A program made the translations under genes and the position numbers. This document shows positions 8,874 through 17,967 of a DNA stretch of 64,000 bases, in pieces; position 1 is the first letter of the stretch; every line of letters begins with the position of its first letter. The notes beneath the pieces were generated by a model. The model did not search any database. It was not told where the DNA came from and worked only from the letters and a program-made list of their open reading frames with translations. Source of the stretch: DYFT01 sp041695085 (lineage in GTDB: Bacteria; Bacteroidota; Ignavibacteria; UBA10030). The DNA lies in contig JBGFRO010000041.1 of the NCBI GenBank assembly GCA_041695085.1, positions 62,001-126,000 on the forward strand, written 5' to 3'.

Positions 8874-9186
8874 TCCGAAAAAACCTCCTCGATGATTTCC
8901 GTGCTGTGCATGGCGTTCTCGAACCAGAGCTTGTGAGTGTCGTCAGAATTTCGCTCCGCTTTGGAAGAGCGTTGCTTCTTCCAAGACAGGTGATGAGAAA
9001 TCGGACACACAAGCTAAGAATGAAACAGGCGACGTTCGATTGGAGCATGCAACGTCGCCTGCAACCGGGTGCAAGTTTACGCAATATTTCCTAAAGGAGA
9101 AACAGGAATCTGCAGTGTCTTAAGAGTCAAATCTGTGTACAAAAAGCAAAGATTTCTGAAAGAACAGGACGCTGAAAAAATCGGAT
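8874..9186. other. intergenic region with one strong hairpin
   Basis: No gene is recognised in these 313 bp. The feature of note is an 11-bp perfect stem (arms 9026-9036 and 9051-9061, arm CAGGCGACGTT) with a 14-nt loop. It is followed on the minus strand by a T-rich stretch, so it may act as a terminator for transcripts from the HicB region. Confidence 0.5.
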
Positions 9187-9321
9187 TTATTTGATAACCG
9201 CGGATCGTTTGTTCAAGTTTGAAAAAGCTTTTCGTTTGAATTCAGGTTTTTTCCCGAAGTTCAACAAGAGACCAACTTCAATCTGGGTTGCCCTGAGATA
9301 GTTCAATTTTATCTTTTTCAT
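9187..9321 (-). pseudogene. remnant of a GxxExxY protein gene (C-terminal fragment)
   Basis: A 44-codon frame from ATG 9321 to TAA 9187 encodes LNYLRATQIEVGLLLNFGKK followed by PEFKRKAFSN. This is the conserved C-terminal end of GxxExxY family proteins (normally about 120-130 residues). The N-terminal two thirds, including the GxxExxY signature, are missing upstream. It is read as a truncated relic next to other decayed genes. Confidence 0.75.
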
Positions 9322-9371
9322 CAGCGTTCATCCGCTCAATCTGGATGTTTCAGCGTTCTATTTTTGGTTGT

Positions 9372-9413
9372 GGCTTGACCACGTTGGGTTAGTGTAACCT
9401 GACTCGTCAAGCC
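9372..9413. repeat. cruciform-forming inverted repeat
   Basis: GGCTTGAC (9372-9379) pairs with GTCAAGCC (9406-9413), and inside it GGTTA (9387-9391) pairs with TAACC (9395-9399). The element lies at the point where similarity to hicA stops and may mark the rearrangement junction. Confidence 0.6.
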
Positions 9414-9426
9414 GTATGCTACAGCA

Positions 9427-9522
9427 TTTGTGGGAGCCTGGCGTTTCACGTTTGATCGCCCAGCCAATACCAAGGAGAGCAGCAAGTACCCGACGGGCTT
9501 TCTGAGAAGACCACTAGGTCAT
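9427..9522 (-). pseudogene. hicA: broken hicA toxin gene
   Basis: The ATG overlaps the hicB stop in an ATGA, as in many HicB-HicA pairs, but codon 3 is TAG. Reading on in the same frame gives KARRVLAALLGIGWAIKRE followed by TPGSHK, the conserved N-terminal HicA region with the catalytic His of the RNA-binding fold. Similarity ends at 9427, about half-way through a normal 60-80-residue HicA. The toxin is therefore both nonsense-mutated and truncated. Confidence 0.75.
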
Positions 9523-9725
9523 GCAGCGAGGAAGGAGATCGTCAAAGGCATGGAAGAGATCTCGCCGAAGTCAATCCTTTCGGCGAGAACGCGCAAGGCG
9601 AGTGATTGGGCCTTTAGCATAGCTTCATCTTTGGTCTTGCCGTAGACGTGGACGCCCGGAATATCAACCACCTCGGCTATCCATCTGCCGTCTTCTTCTT
9701 GTTCAAATTCAATCCGGAAATTCAT
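9519..9725 (-). CDS. hicB: HicB-family antitoxin
   Basis: The 68-residue protein has the HicB partial RNase-H-like fold (NFRIEFEQEEDGRWIAEVVD, IPGVHVYGKTKDEAMLKAQ, LALRVLAERI). I chose the ATG at 9725 because GGGAAG precedes it and HicB proteins normally start here; an ATG 11 codons upstream has no such site. A promoter lies at 9750-9779. It should neutralise HicA, but the adjacent hicA is broken, so this is an orphan antitoxin, possibly kept as protection against related toxins or as a regulator. Confidence 0.88.
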   Translation of the reverse strand: MNFRIEFEQEEDGRWIAEVVDIPGVHVYGKTKDEAMLKAQSLALRVLAERIDFGEISSMPLTISFLAA

Positions 9726-9749
9726 AATGTCTTCCCTTTGCTCTGTGCA

Positions 9750-9779
9750 AAGATACAAAAACTACGCGGAGGGAGTCAA
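9750..9779 (-). promoter_or_regulatory. promoter of hicB
   Basis: On the minus strand TTGACT (9774-9779), an 18-nt spacer and TATCTT (9750-9755) lie about 25-50 nt before the hicB start. Confidence 0.55.
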
Positions 9780-9812
9780 ATCGTGATTGGTTTCCATCAG
9801 ACTATCAACCAA

Positions 9813-9842
9813 CGAAGGTCAAGATAAAGCATATCGAACCTT
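9813..9842. repeat. 30-nt direct repeat, copy 1
   Basis: It begins CGAAGGTCAAGA and ends CGAACCTT. It matches 9939-9968 at 27 of 30 positions. Each copy also has short inverted ends (GAAGGT/AACCTT). The pair flanks the terminator at 9853-9893. Confidence 0.6.
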
Positions 9843-9852
9843 GGTAGGTGAG

Positions 9853-9893
9853 AAGAAAAAAGGGCTGTTCCGCTCGCGCAGAACAGCCCTTTC
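9853..9893 (-). terminator. intrinsic terminator downstream of the PorV-like gene
   Basis: A perfect 10-bp stem (AGGGCTGTTC at 9861-9870 with GAACAGCCCT at 9881-9890) is followed on the minus strand by a run of T residues. It lies 100 nt after the PorV-like stop codon and ends the outer-membrane cluster. Confidence 0.9.
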
Positions 9894-9938
9894 ACTTGAA
9901 TCTTGCAGCGAAGGTCAGCTCAAACTCAGAGAACCATC

Positions 9939-9968
9939 CGAAGGTCAAGAAGAAGCATAACGAACCTT
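9939..9968. repeat. 30-nt direct repeat, copy 2
   Basis: Second copy of the repeat at 9813-9842, in the 3' untranslated region of the PorV-like gene. The three differences between copies are single-base substitutions. Confidence 0.6.
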
Positions 9969-9991
9969 CGGAAGGCGACCTCCTACCTGAC

Positions 9992-11038
9992 TTAGAAGCC
10001 GAGCTTCACGGAGATGACTTGATTACCGTCGAAGAACTCCGTGGTGCGGTAGGCATAGTCAACCGTAATGCCGATGCCAGCACCCATCCACGATAATCCG
10101 GCTCCAAAGGTCGAGCCGAAGATGTTATCCTGGCTTTTTTCAACCTGCGGCACCATAGCGATGCCAGCCCGGCCGAATAGCTGGATTCCTTCGACCTTAA
10201 CACCTACTTGACCGCCAACTCTGTATTCATCGAGGTACAGGTTATTGTTGGTGAACGAGCCGTTGACCATCCACTGCATATTGTCTTGGAATGATCCACC
10301 GTAAGCAAGGCCGATCTCCACAAGCGACGGCAGCTCGAATGCTGCACCGTCGATCTTGTAGTTCTGCTCCGGTCGCCGTCCACCGCTCGCGGTTCCTTTT
10401 TGGTACAAACCTGGACCGTCGTACCTCAGTTGGGGTCCGATATTCTTCACCGCGACACCCAATTGGAGGCCTTTGATGCCGCCCAAGCCGTTGTACTGTA
10501 CGCCGAAATCAAGAGCAACACCGCTGGCGCTCACCCGGTCAATCTGCTCGGAGATAACCTTCAGGGTCGTTCCCACGGAAATGGCATCCGTCAGACTGCG
10601 CGCGTAGCTTAGACCAACGGTAACGAAGGTCGGTGAGTAAAAGCGTCCGCCGCGTCCATCCGGATCGTCGTTCGTCGTAAGTGGAATCTCACCGAAATCA
10701 AGCGCCTTGACGGTGAGCGCGAGATTTCCGAAATCCCCCATCTTGGCACCGACACCTCCGTAGCTGACACCGATATCGGCGATGTACGTCATGGAGGAGA
10801 ACATCACCTCGGCCGAGCCATCGAGATGTCCGAGGCCGGCGGGATTCCAGTGAATGGCTTCAATGCCTTTCGAATTTGCGATGGTCGAACCACCCATCGC
10901 AAAGTCCCGACCCCCGATGGGGATCAGGAGCTCCGTCGCTGCCGCTGTTCCTACTCGCTTGTTTTGAGCAAAGAGTGTCTCGATGCTCAACGCCAGCAAG
11001 CAGGCGACAACAGTCAGGATCAATACTCTCTGTTTCAT
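9992..11038 (-). CDS. PorV/PorQ-like outer-membrane beta-barrel protein
   Basis: The 348-residue protein has a signal peptide (ends TLFAQ). The PorV/UPF0164-type N-terminus reads GTAAATELLIPIGGRDFAMG followed by GST, with GIEAIHWNPAGLGHL. Alternating beta strands follow and the chain ends in VISVKLGF. In Bacteroidota PorV shuttles T9SS cargo for release or anchoring. The cargo-type gene directly upstream suits that role, though many paralogues in this phylum have no known function. The ATG at 11038 is preceded by GGAG. Confidence 0.85.
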   Translation of the reverse strand: MKQRVLILTVVACLLALSIETLFAQNKRVGTAAATELLIPIGGRDFAMGGSTIANSKGIEAIHWNPAGLGHLDGSAEVMFSSMTYIADIGVSYGGVGAKMGDFGNLALTVKALDFGEIPLTTNDDPDGRGGRFYSPTFVTVGLSYARSLTDAISVGTTLKVISEQIDRVSASGVALDFGVQYNGLGGIKGLQLGVAVKNIGPQLRYDGPGLYQKGTASGGRRPEQNYKIDGAAFELPSLVEIGLAYGGSFQDNMQWMVNGSFTNNNLYLDEYRVGGQVGVKVEGIQLFGRAGIAMVPQVEKSQDNIFGSTFGAGLSWMGAGIGITVDYAYRTTEFFDGNQVISVKLGF

Positions 11039-11090
11039 AAAATAGTCTCCTTGTTCAGTTGTCATACTCTTGTGAGTCGCAAGTTGAAGT

Positions 11091-11197
11091 GGCTGTGCAA
11101 AAAGTTCAATCGACGTGATGTGCGAGTTCCAGATTTAGGGAATTCAGACAGTCTTCGCAACACCAACATGGCTTCTCGCCCTACATTTTGCACAGCC
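11091..11197 (+). repeat. ERIC-like palindromic repeat, copy 1
   Basis: This 107-bp element has perfect 12-bp terminal inverted repeats (GGCTGTGCAAAA and TTTTGCACAGCC) and the shared body AGTTCAATCGACGTGATGTG. It matches copies at 14794-14913 (same orientation) and 19323-19460 (opposite). It fills most of the gap between the T9SS cargo gene and the PorV-like gene. The internal palindrome is partly deleted here. Confidence 0.85.
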
Positions 11198-11209
11198 TTC
11201 ATCCTTGGT

Positions 11210-14200
11210 TTAGTAGACATCGAGCACTTCTTGCTCTTGGATGACTGCGAGTTTCAACGTCTTCGTCATGCTCAAGTCCGGCATATCGACGTGAGCGATA
11301 TACATACCGCTTGCCACCGGGAAGTTATATTGGTTCATCAGGTTCCAGCGGAAGAACTGACTGTCATCATCCTTCTCCAGCGTGCGGACGAGTTGTCCGG
11401 CCAGGTTGAAGATACGGATGGTAGCCTTCCGCGGCAGATTGTTGAACGTAACGAACCGTGCAAATCGGCTCGTCTCCGCCGGATTGAAGCCGTAGTAGGG
11501 GTTCGGATAGACGTTGACCTTCTCAGCCGATCGTTTCTCTACCTCGGCACCGCTTTCAGGAGCGGGCACCGAGTAAGTGAAGCTGTGAGCGGGTGTATTG
11601 ACGTAGTTCGGGATGATCAGGAACTCGTCACCTGCGAAGAAGTCCGTTCCACCGCGCCGCTGCACGGCCAGGAACCACATCACCGGCAGAGAGTTATTGA
11701 GGATATCCCTTTGCAATTCCGCAACCGGTGTGGCAGCCGTGTAGGGTCTATCGAAGATAAAGAGCCACTCACGGACGGTTACGGAGGAGCCAGAAGGTCC
11801 AGTACCATTGGCACCCGGCCACCACTTACCGTCAACGAGACCTGCGGCCACGTTGTTCTCAAGATGGCCGACAGCGAGGCGGACCGGCGGGTTCGCATCC
11901 ATATTCCAAGCGGAGAGAGGAACGCCGCGTTTGTAATCTTGATATGCATAACCCGGCGCTGGATTCACACGGTACGGCGCAAACTCAGGACGTGCGGGAG
12001 CCGCAGTAGCTGCACGCAAGTACCGGTAGCCATAGGAGAAGTTCGGATCGGGCCCTGGGTTATTCTCATCCCATCCTCCGTAGGGATTGTTCCCTGCATT
12101 CGGATTTCTTTGTGTTCCAGACTTTGCTGCTGCAAGCTTCAACAACGTCTTCTTCAAATCGCTTGCTTTCGTGCCGCGCGTTGGACTGAGGCCGAAAACC
12201 CACGCGGGGTCAGCCCAGCCGATTGTCCCCTCAAATCCTTCAAAGATCGCCCAACCATCAGCCCACGTGAACCGACGGGCCCCACTTGGGATCTCCCAAC
12301 CCTTCATTCCCGGCGGGGGTCCATCAACCTGGAGGTAGACGCCGCCTTCGACGGGCTTATACGTCGCCGCCATCCTTGCCGCCTCACCGTTCGCTTCAAT
12401 AGTCGCTTCTTTCTGACCCGACATTACAACACGGTTTTGAGTCACGTTTGTCAAGCTCCAGGTCGTTCCACCAGGCGTTTCTTGGAAATTGATTCGATAG
12501 GTATGCCCCGTACCGAGGAGCGGATTGATAACGATCGGTCGAATGATTCCATCACTACGGGGAACATTGCCACTCACACTCTGTGTGACTCTCAACGTAT
12601 CCCCTGCAGTCACCGAAAGAACCTTGCCAAAGGGAACCTGAGGTCGGACTGTATAGACCGTCGGAGTCGATTCCAGAACTGCAGGCAAGTATCCTTCCTG
12701 TTTGGCAATGGCATACGCAGTTACGGCAAGATAGTATTCCTGACCGTTATAGAGCTTTTCGATGTCGCGAATGTAATCGCGGGTGAACCGATACGTCCGT
12801 TGAATACCACTATTGCTGCCGAATTGAACTGGCTTGAAGAGAACAAGACCGGAGGCCTGGTCAAATTGCTCATCAAGAACCACCGCCGGGTCAGTCGGCA
12901 AATCGAACGTCGCAAGACGCCTTGCATCCTTTAATGAGGCGCCGCGACTCGGAAGTTGATACACGTTGTAACCCTCGAACGTGTATTGGCCTGGATTGTT
13001 CACCCGGTCCTCGATATCGGCAACGCGCTGACGATTCGAGCCCCATTCAAGCACAACGACCTCATCCAGCTCGACAACTTTCACATCGGGCTCGAGGGGA
13101 GCTTTCGGCACGGCAAAGAGCGCGTTATACGTGTTCTGCGCAAATCGGTCATTGAACTTCATAACAGCAACCGATGAGATACGATCCGAGCCGAGTCCGA
13201 CGATGATACCGGTCGTTACCTCCTGTGTGTCACCCGGAGCCATACGAAACGGTCCTGTGTTGAGCAGGATGCGACGGTCACCAGGGCTGAAGGACCATAA
13301 CGTCCCTTGTCCGTCAAGGTGCCCCGTACCACGCACCGGATCGCCGGCAAAGGGGAATCGACCAGGAGTGACACCGGGAGGATGCGGATAGAAAGCGTCT
13401 GGACCATCTAACGGCACAAATCCGCGCATCATCTTATACCAGCGAATGGTTCCCTGCTGGTAGTTGTCCGGGGGATCGGAGAATTGACTGCCAGCCGAGA
13501 AGTAAGAGAAACCCGTCATCGGCAAGTTTCTGTACCCCGGACGATACTTCAGATCGAACACCGCGGTCTGTCCCGGAGCCGGAACAATCGGGCCCGCAAG
13601 GAAGTCGTAGCCAGCAGAGGGAGGTGGGAGGTTATACTTCTGATACTCGAGGTCAATGGCAACGCCGTTGTAGACAAAACCGAGGCTCAACACCGTGTCG
13701 CAACCGATCACGTCGTCCCCCGCGCCGCCAAGATCGGGATCAGACCACTGCGTCACATACATACTGTCGATGTAGAATGCACCTTTCGTCCCCTGACCAT
13801 CAACGTCGACACCCCCCTTGTTGATGATCTTGTAGCGCTGGAAGTAAAGATTCCCCATTGCATCCGTGCGCTTGTAACCCCAGAGAGTCTTCTGAATCTC
13901 AAGCCCGATAGGTTCCGATCGCACGCGCACCAGACCGGTCGTCAATGCGCGGTTCAGATCATTAAACACGCACCACAAGACCTGATCTGCTGGAGAATTT
14001 GGATCAGCACCGGCAACACCCGGCTCGTCACGGTTTTGCGAGATCAAACTATCTGCCGTGAACGTAGCGCTGAACGGAGGCGGAGGATCATAACGACCGT
14101 TTCGATTTCGGTCGATATACGGAGCGCCGTACTGAACCGGCCACTCCTTCCAATCCTTCTCATACTGATCCTTGACCGCCTGCATCTGTGCATCCGTTAC

Positions 14201-14734
14201 CTGAGCGATGGGAATCTCGTTCATGATGGCAGCATCCGCGCGAAGCTCTTCCTCTGACATCTGCGCATAGTCGCGGCGAATACGGTACATCCGCACATCG
14301 GCATCATCTGGATTCTGCGCGACCGCGTTCGCACCGAATCCAATCACGCGTCCTGCCTGCGTTCCTGTGGAATAGTGCGCTCCACCGACGCGAATCAGCT
14401 GTTGGAACGGCGCCGGCTGCGTGAAGTTTGCATCTCGATATACCTTGCCTCCCCACATCATACCGTCCTGATAAATTGCCCAAGAGGTAAACTTCGGATA
14501 GTACAACCCGTTATCGGATGCGGGAGAGTGGTTGGAAAGTCCATCCGAACGATGCCACGTCCAGAGGTTGTTGATGTTCAATGCGCTATAGCGGGGAGTG
14601 CCTGCCCCCTTCTGTAGTGCATTAACCTGCTTGCCGCGCGGCTTGTCCGGATCTTCCGCCCGGACCGAAACGAGTCCGGCCACAAAGCAGGCAAGCAGCG
14701 CCGCGAGCGAAACTCTTTGCAAGAGTCGATTCAT
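11210..14734 (-). CDS. large secreted protein with T9SS type A sorting domain
   Basis: The 1174-residue exported protein has a signal peptide (residues 1-26, ends VRAED). A long low-homology body rich in beta strands contains fibronectin-type segments (for example VVVLEWGSN, FEGYNVYQ, YYLAVTAYAI). The final 90 residues form the T9SS sorting domain: VNVYPNPYYGFNPAE, KATIRIFNLAGQLVRTLE, WNLMNQYNFPVASGMYIAHV. It should be delivered through the outer membrane by type IX secretion. No enzyme motif is seen. A TonB receptor gene precedes it and a PorV-like gene follows, separated by repeat elements. Confidence 0.85.
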   Translation of the reverse strand: MNRLLQRVSLAALLACFVAGLVSVRAEDPDKPRGKQVNALQKGAGTPRYSALNINNLWTWHRSDGLSNHSPASDNGLYYPKFTSWAIYQDGMMWGGKVYRDANFTQPAPFQQLIRVGGAHYSTGTQAGRVIGFGANAVAQNPDDADVRMYRIRRDYAQMSEEELRADAAIMNEIPIAQVTDAQMQAVKDQYEKDWKEWPVQYGAPYIDRNRNGRYDPPPPFSATFTADSLISQNRDEPGVAGADPNSPADQVLWCVFNDLNRALTTGLVRVRSEPIGLEIQKTLWGYKRTDAMGNLYFQRYKIINKGGVDVDGQGTKGAFYIDSMYVTQWSDPDLGGAGDDVIGCDTVLSLGFVYNGVAIDLEYQKYNLPPPSAGYDFLAGPIVPAPGQTAVFDLKYRPGYRNLPMTGFSYFSAGSQFSDPPDNYQQGTIRWYKMMRGFVPLDGPDAFYPHPPGVTPGRFPFAGDPVRGTGHLDGQGTLWSFSPGDRRILLNTGPFRMAPGDTQEVTTGIIVGLGSDRISSVAVMKFNDRFAQNTYNALFAVPKAPLEPDVKVVELDEVVVLEWGSNRQRVADIEDRVNNPGQYTFEGYNVYQLPSRGASLKDARRLATFDLPTDPAVVLDEQFDQASGLVLFKPVQFGSNSGIQRTYRFTRDYIRDIEKLYNGQEYYLAVTAYAIAKQEGYLPAVLESTPTVYTVRPQVPFGKVLSVTAGDTLRVTQSVSGNVPRSDGIIRPIVINPLLGTGHTYRINFQETPGGTTWSLTNVTQNRVVMSGQKEATIEANGEAARMAATYKPVEGGVYLQVDGPPPGMKGWEIPSGARRFTWADGWAIFEGFEGTIGWADPAWVFGLSPTRGTKASDLKKTLLKLAAAKSGTQRNPNAGNNPYGGWDENNPGPDPNFSYGYRYLRAATAAPARPEFAPYRVNPAPGYAYQDYKRGVPLSAWNMDANPPVRLAVGHLENNVAAGLVDGKWWPGANGTGPSGSSVTVREWLFIFDRPYTAATPVAELQRDILNNSLPVMWFLAVQRRGGTDFFAGDEFLIIPNYVNTPAHSFTYSVPAPESGAEVEKRSAEKVNVYPNPYYGFNPAETSRFARFVTFNNLPRKATIRIFNLAGQLVRTLEKDDDSQFFRWNLMNQYNFPVASGMYIAHVDMPDLSMTKTLKLAVIQEQEVLDVY

Positions 14735-14793
14735 ACACGTACCTCCTTACATTGATGAGGTTGGTTCAACAAATATTCGTTACTAACTCTCCC

Positions 14794-14913
14794 GAGGCTG
14801 TGCAAGAAGTTCAATCGACGTGATGTGCGAGTTCGAGATGTGAAGTATCCAGATTGCTTTCGCATCACCAACGTGGGCGAGAAGGCTTCTCGCCCTACAA
14901 TTTGCAGAACCTC
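14794..14913 (+). repeat. ERIC-like palindromic repeat, copy 2
   Basis: This 120-bp copy has GAGGCTGTGCAA at one end, an imperfect inverse at the other and the central palindrome GGGCGAGAAG/CTTCTCGCCC (14875-14895). It lies between the TonB receptor stop and the T9SS cargo start, in the same orientation as copy 1. Confidence 0.85.
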
Positions 14914-14936
14914 GGGACGAGTGTGAACGCACGTCA

Positions 14937-17900
14937 TTACATTTCCAGCTTCAGGCCGACTCGGATCTGCCGCGGGGGACCGAAGATGTCGTTGCCCGTG
15001 ACAGCCATATACGCCCAACGGTTCTTGATATTGACCGCGCGGTAGAAATCGACATAATTCGGAATCGCCACGTAGGGAGCGGCGAGGTGACTGCGCAGCC
15101 AACCGTCATCATACGCCGTGCCCGTGTTCGGGAAGACGTTGACGATCTGCTTGCTGTCGAATAGATTCAGCACGTTCACGTACAGTTCTGCCGTGAATCC
15201 TTCGAAGTAGAATACTTTACTCGCGTTCAGATCCACGTTGAAGACCCACGGTGTGGAGGAAGAATTGATCGGTTCCACTGGATTGCGAGTCCGTGGATCA
15301 GCTAACGGTTGGACGCCAATTCTCCACACGTCCGCCTGGCCGAGGTTCTGCGGCTCAAGAATCTTGGTGAAGGCATGACCGCTGTTGAAGGTGAAAATGA
15401 AGTTCGCTCCGAGACCTTCGAGGATCGGCCCACCGTCTCCCTTCCCCCAACGATAGTCCAGCATCAACGAACCACGATGTGTCTGGTTGTAGTCGAGCGG
15501 GTTAATGAAGGAGGGGAAACGCACATCCGATTGGTCGGAGACCGCGTTGCGGGAGGAAGATGGGTTCGAAGCTGTGCCGCGAGCATCGGACAAGGTATAG
15601 TTGACTTTCGCTTGCAGACGTTTCGTCCTGCGCAGTTCAAGTGTCAACTCAAGCCCCTTCACCGTTCCAAAGTCGGAGTTGCCGTAGGCAACGAAGATGG
15701 GGACACCAACGTCGTTTAAAATACGATTCAATTGAATTTGGTCTTTCAGATCCTTGTAGAATCCGGTCACCGTAAACGCAAAGTTGTCGGTGAGCGTCTG
15801 ACGAATACCGACTTCGTACTGCGTGGTGCGCTCAGGCTTTACGAGGAAGCCGGTCCCTGCAGGCTGAACGCCCAACGAATAACCAACACGCGTGATGGGG
15901 CTGATACGCGCAGCAAGAAAGCGAACGCCATCATACAGGCGATTCAGCTCCGGAAGCTGAGCGTATTTGCCGTACATTGCATAGAACACGGTTCGGTCGG
16001 TCACAGGGAACGAGAAGCTCACTCGTGGCAGCAGCAGACTCACAGGGTCGGTTTCCTTCAATGCAGCGTCGCTTCGGAAGTAGTTGAGTTGTGTATCCCA
16101 TTCAGGATTAATGTAATCCACAGGGGCCACGTTTTTCATGTCGAACAGCTCATAGCGCACGCCGAGGTTCAACACGAGATCGCTGAACTCGAACTTGTTT
16201 TGCACGTACGCTGAAGCCAACAAAGGCTTGCGGGGTCCGTCAAAACCCTCATCGATTTTATTTCCATTCACATCGTATCCATACAAATTCATCCCGCCAG
16301 CCCGCTGAACAAAAATGTCATATTCCTTGCGCAGATTCGGATCGGCAGCGAGTTTGGCTGGGGTGTACTTATCACCCGACTGGGCAATGAAGTTGTTGTA
16401 GGCCGCAATGTTGCCGACGGAGAAGAGCCGCATCGTCCACGAGTCGATCTTACCACCCGCTTTCAACTCCCACTGAGGATTAATCTGCGAGGTAAAGTCG
16501 ACCGTCAAACCTATCGATTGCTGACTGTTGAGCTGGTAGGAGTTGTTCACGGCGAACGGATGGGCAAAACCGAAGCCGAAGATCACAGAGTAGCCCGGAG
16601 GACCGTTGTAGCGAGTCAGGAACTCCGTCGATCCCTTTTCCGTGATATACCCTTTTTCCCGTGCAGCGACACTATCGCTATAGAGCTTCCAGTCATCGCC
16701 GTAATCAGGATCGTAGGCACGGAAGTCACGATTGTAGTACGAGACACCAACTTCGTAGAAGGTCTTGGGGCCGAGAACGTGTGTGAGGCGGAGGTTGGCA
16801 AGCGTGTTCTTCGTTTCCTGGCGGTAATCACGCTGCCAGAAGAGATTCTGGAGTCCGACCGGCCAGTTACGACCCGTTGGAAGATCCACTTCACCATAGT
16901 TGCCCGTGAAGCGAATCTTAATCGGGTTCATATCGTACAGCAACGTTCCCTGGACGGAGTTGTCGTTCCGCCAGTTCTTGTACATGTAGTTTTTCTTGAT
17001 CTCGATCGGACCCGGAAGCGGTGTCCCCGCGGGCCGTGTTCCGAACGCATCCGTCACCATATTCTCGAACACGAACGGCTCAAGACGGACGTTGCTGCGA
17101 TTGCGCAGGTAGTTATGCTGACCTGCGACGAAGTAACGTAGGTTGGAAACAATTGGACCACTCAACGTCACAACGGCATTGCGATAACCTCTGGCGGTCG
17201 TTCCAAGAAATTCCTTACCGGGTCCAGCAAAGTCATCCGTCTGATAGTCAACCGATGCCTTGAACTGTGGTCCTCCCGTCCGTAAGGTCGTTCGGACGAT
17301 ACCGGAGTTTGCTCCACCAAACTCTGCCGTGTAACCGCCGGACTGAAGCTGAAACTCCTCGATGGCTTCTTGAATGGGGCTTACAGCTTCGCTTCGGAAG
17401 AGTGGGTTGGTGGTATTCGCGCCGTCAATGAAGTATGCAACTTCACCGGCTCGACCACCGCGGATGTACAATGTTCCGTCTTGCTGAACGACGCCCGCGT
17501 TGTAGGCCAACATGTTTTGCAGTCCGCGAACGGGAATCGTCCGAATCTCCTCCTGCGTGCTGATGCGAACCGTGTTGGTTGTGTTGCGCTGGATGAGCGG
17601 ACGGTCGGCAACGACTTCTACCGCCTGCACCTGGATGGCCGTGCTGGAAAGTTTAAAGTCCTGCGTGGTTGTGATGTTGGAGCTCACGCGGATGTTCGAG
17701 ATCGACACAGGTGCGTATCCGATGTACGACACGCGCACCGTGTAGACTCCCGGAGGAACCGAAAGGATGACGTACTCACCGTTGATGTCGGTCGACGCAC
17801 CCAGATTCGTCCCTTCGATGACCACGTTCGCACCGATGAGCGGCTCGCCCGATTCCCTATCGGTTACGATACCGCGCAACTTTCCATCCTGCGCGAGCAC

Positions 17901-17954
17901 CATCACCGGAAGCAGAAACAGAGCGAGGAAAGCTACGAGTAGCTTACGGTACAT
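14937..17954 (-). CDS. TonB-dependent receptor with carboxypeptidase-regulatory-like domain
   Basis: The 1005-residue outer-membrane receptor has a signal peptide (residues 1-21, ends VLAQ). The carboxypeptidase-regulatory-like domain (about 25-105) contains LRGIVTDRESGEPLIGANVV and GEYVILSVPPGVYTVRVSYI. The plug (about 125-240) contains RTIPVRGLQNMLAYNAGVV and IRGGRAGEVAYFIDG. A long beta-barrel follows. This Bacteroidota/Ignavibacteria type imports unknown ligands using the TonB system. AAGGAGG precedes the ATG. The transcript seems to start at 18281, leaving an unusually long 325-nt leader. The substrate cannot be told from sequence. Confidence 0.92.
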   Translation of the reverse strand: MYRKLLVAFLALFLLPVMVLAQDGKLRGIVTDRESGEPLIGANVVIEGTNLGASTDINGEYVILSVPPGVYTVRVSYIGYAPVSISNIRVSSNITTTQDFKLSSTAIQVQAVEVVADRPLIQRNTTNTVRISTQEEIRTIPVRGLQNMLAYNAGVVQQDGTLYIRGGRAGEVAYFIDGANTTNPLFRSEAVSPIQEAIEEFQLQSGGYTAEFGGANSGIVRTTLRTGGPQFKASVDYQTDDFAGPGKEFLGTTARGYRNAVVTLSGPIVSNLRYFVAGQHNYLRNRSNVRLEPFVFENMVTDAFGTRPAGTPLPGPIEIKKNYMYKNWRNDNSVQGTLLYDMNPIKIRFTGNYGEVDLPTGRNWPVGLQNLFWQRDYRQETKNTLANLRLTHVLGPKTFYEVGVSYYNRDFRAYDPDYGDDWKLYSDSVAAREKGYITEKGSTEFLTRYNGPPGYSVIFGFGFAHPFAVNNSYQLNSQQSIGLTVDFTSQINPQWELKAGGKIDSWTMRLFSVGNIAAYNNFIAQSGDKYTPAKLAADPNLRKEYDIFVQRAGGMNLYGYDVNGNKIDEGFDGPRKPLLASAYVQNKFEFSDLVLNLGVRYELFDMKNVAPVDYINPEWDTQLNYFRSDAALKETDPVSLLLPRVSFSFPVTDRTVFYAMYGKYAQLPELNRLYDGVRFLAARISPITRVGYSLGVQPAGTGFLVKPERTTQYEVGIRQTLTDNFAFTVTGFYKDLKDQIQLNRILNDVGVPIFVAYGNSDFGTVKGLELTLELRRTKRLQAKVNYTLSDARGTASNPSSSRNAVSDQSDVRFPSFINPLDYNQTHRGSLMLDYRWGKGDGGPILEGLGANFIFTFNSGHAFTKILEPQNLGQADVWRIGVQPLADPRTRNPVEPINSSSTPWVFNVDLNASKVFYFEGFTAELYVNVLNLFDSKQIVNVFPNTGTAYDDGWLRSHLAAPYVAIPNYVDFYRAVNIKNRWAYMAVTGNDIFGPPRQIRVGLKLEM

Positions 17955-17967
17955 ATGATACCTCCTT

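Noticed and set aside
8533..9084. Minus-strand frame of 183 codons overlapping the PIG-L-like gene start
   Set aside because: It is an alternative frame of a supported gene, with Arg/Ser-rich composition and no motif.
10826..12934. Plus-strand open frame of 702 codons opposite the T9SS cargo gene
   Set aside because: No family motif and composition rich in Arg, His and Ser, typical of an antisense shadow; the minus-strand gene has signal peptide and sorting domain.
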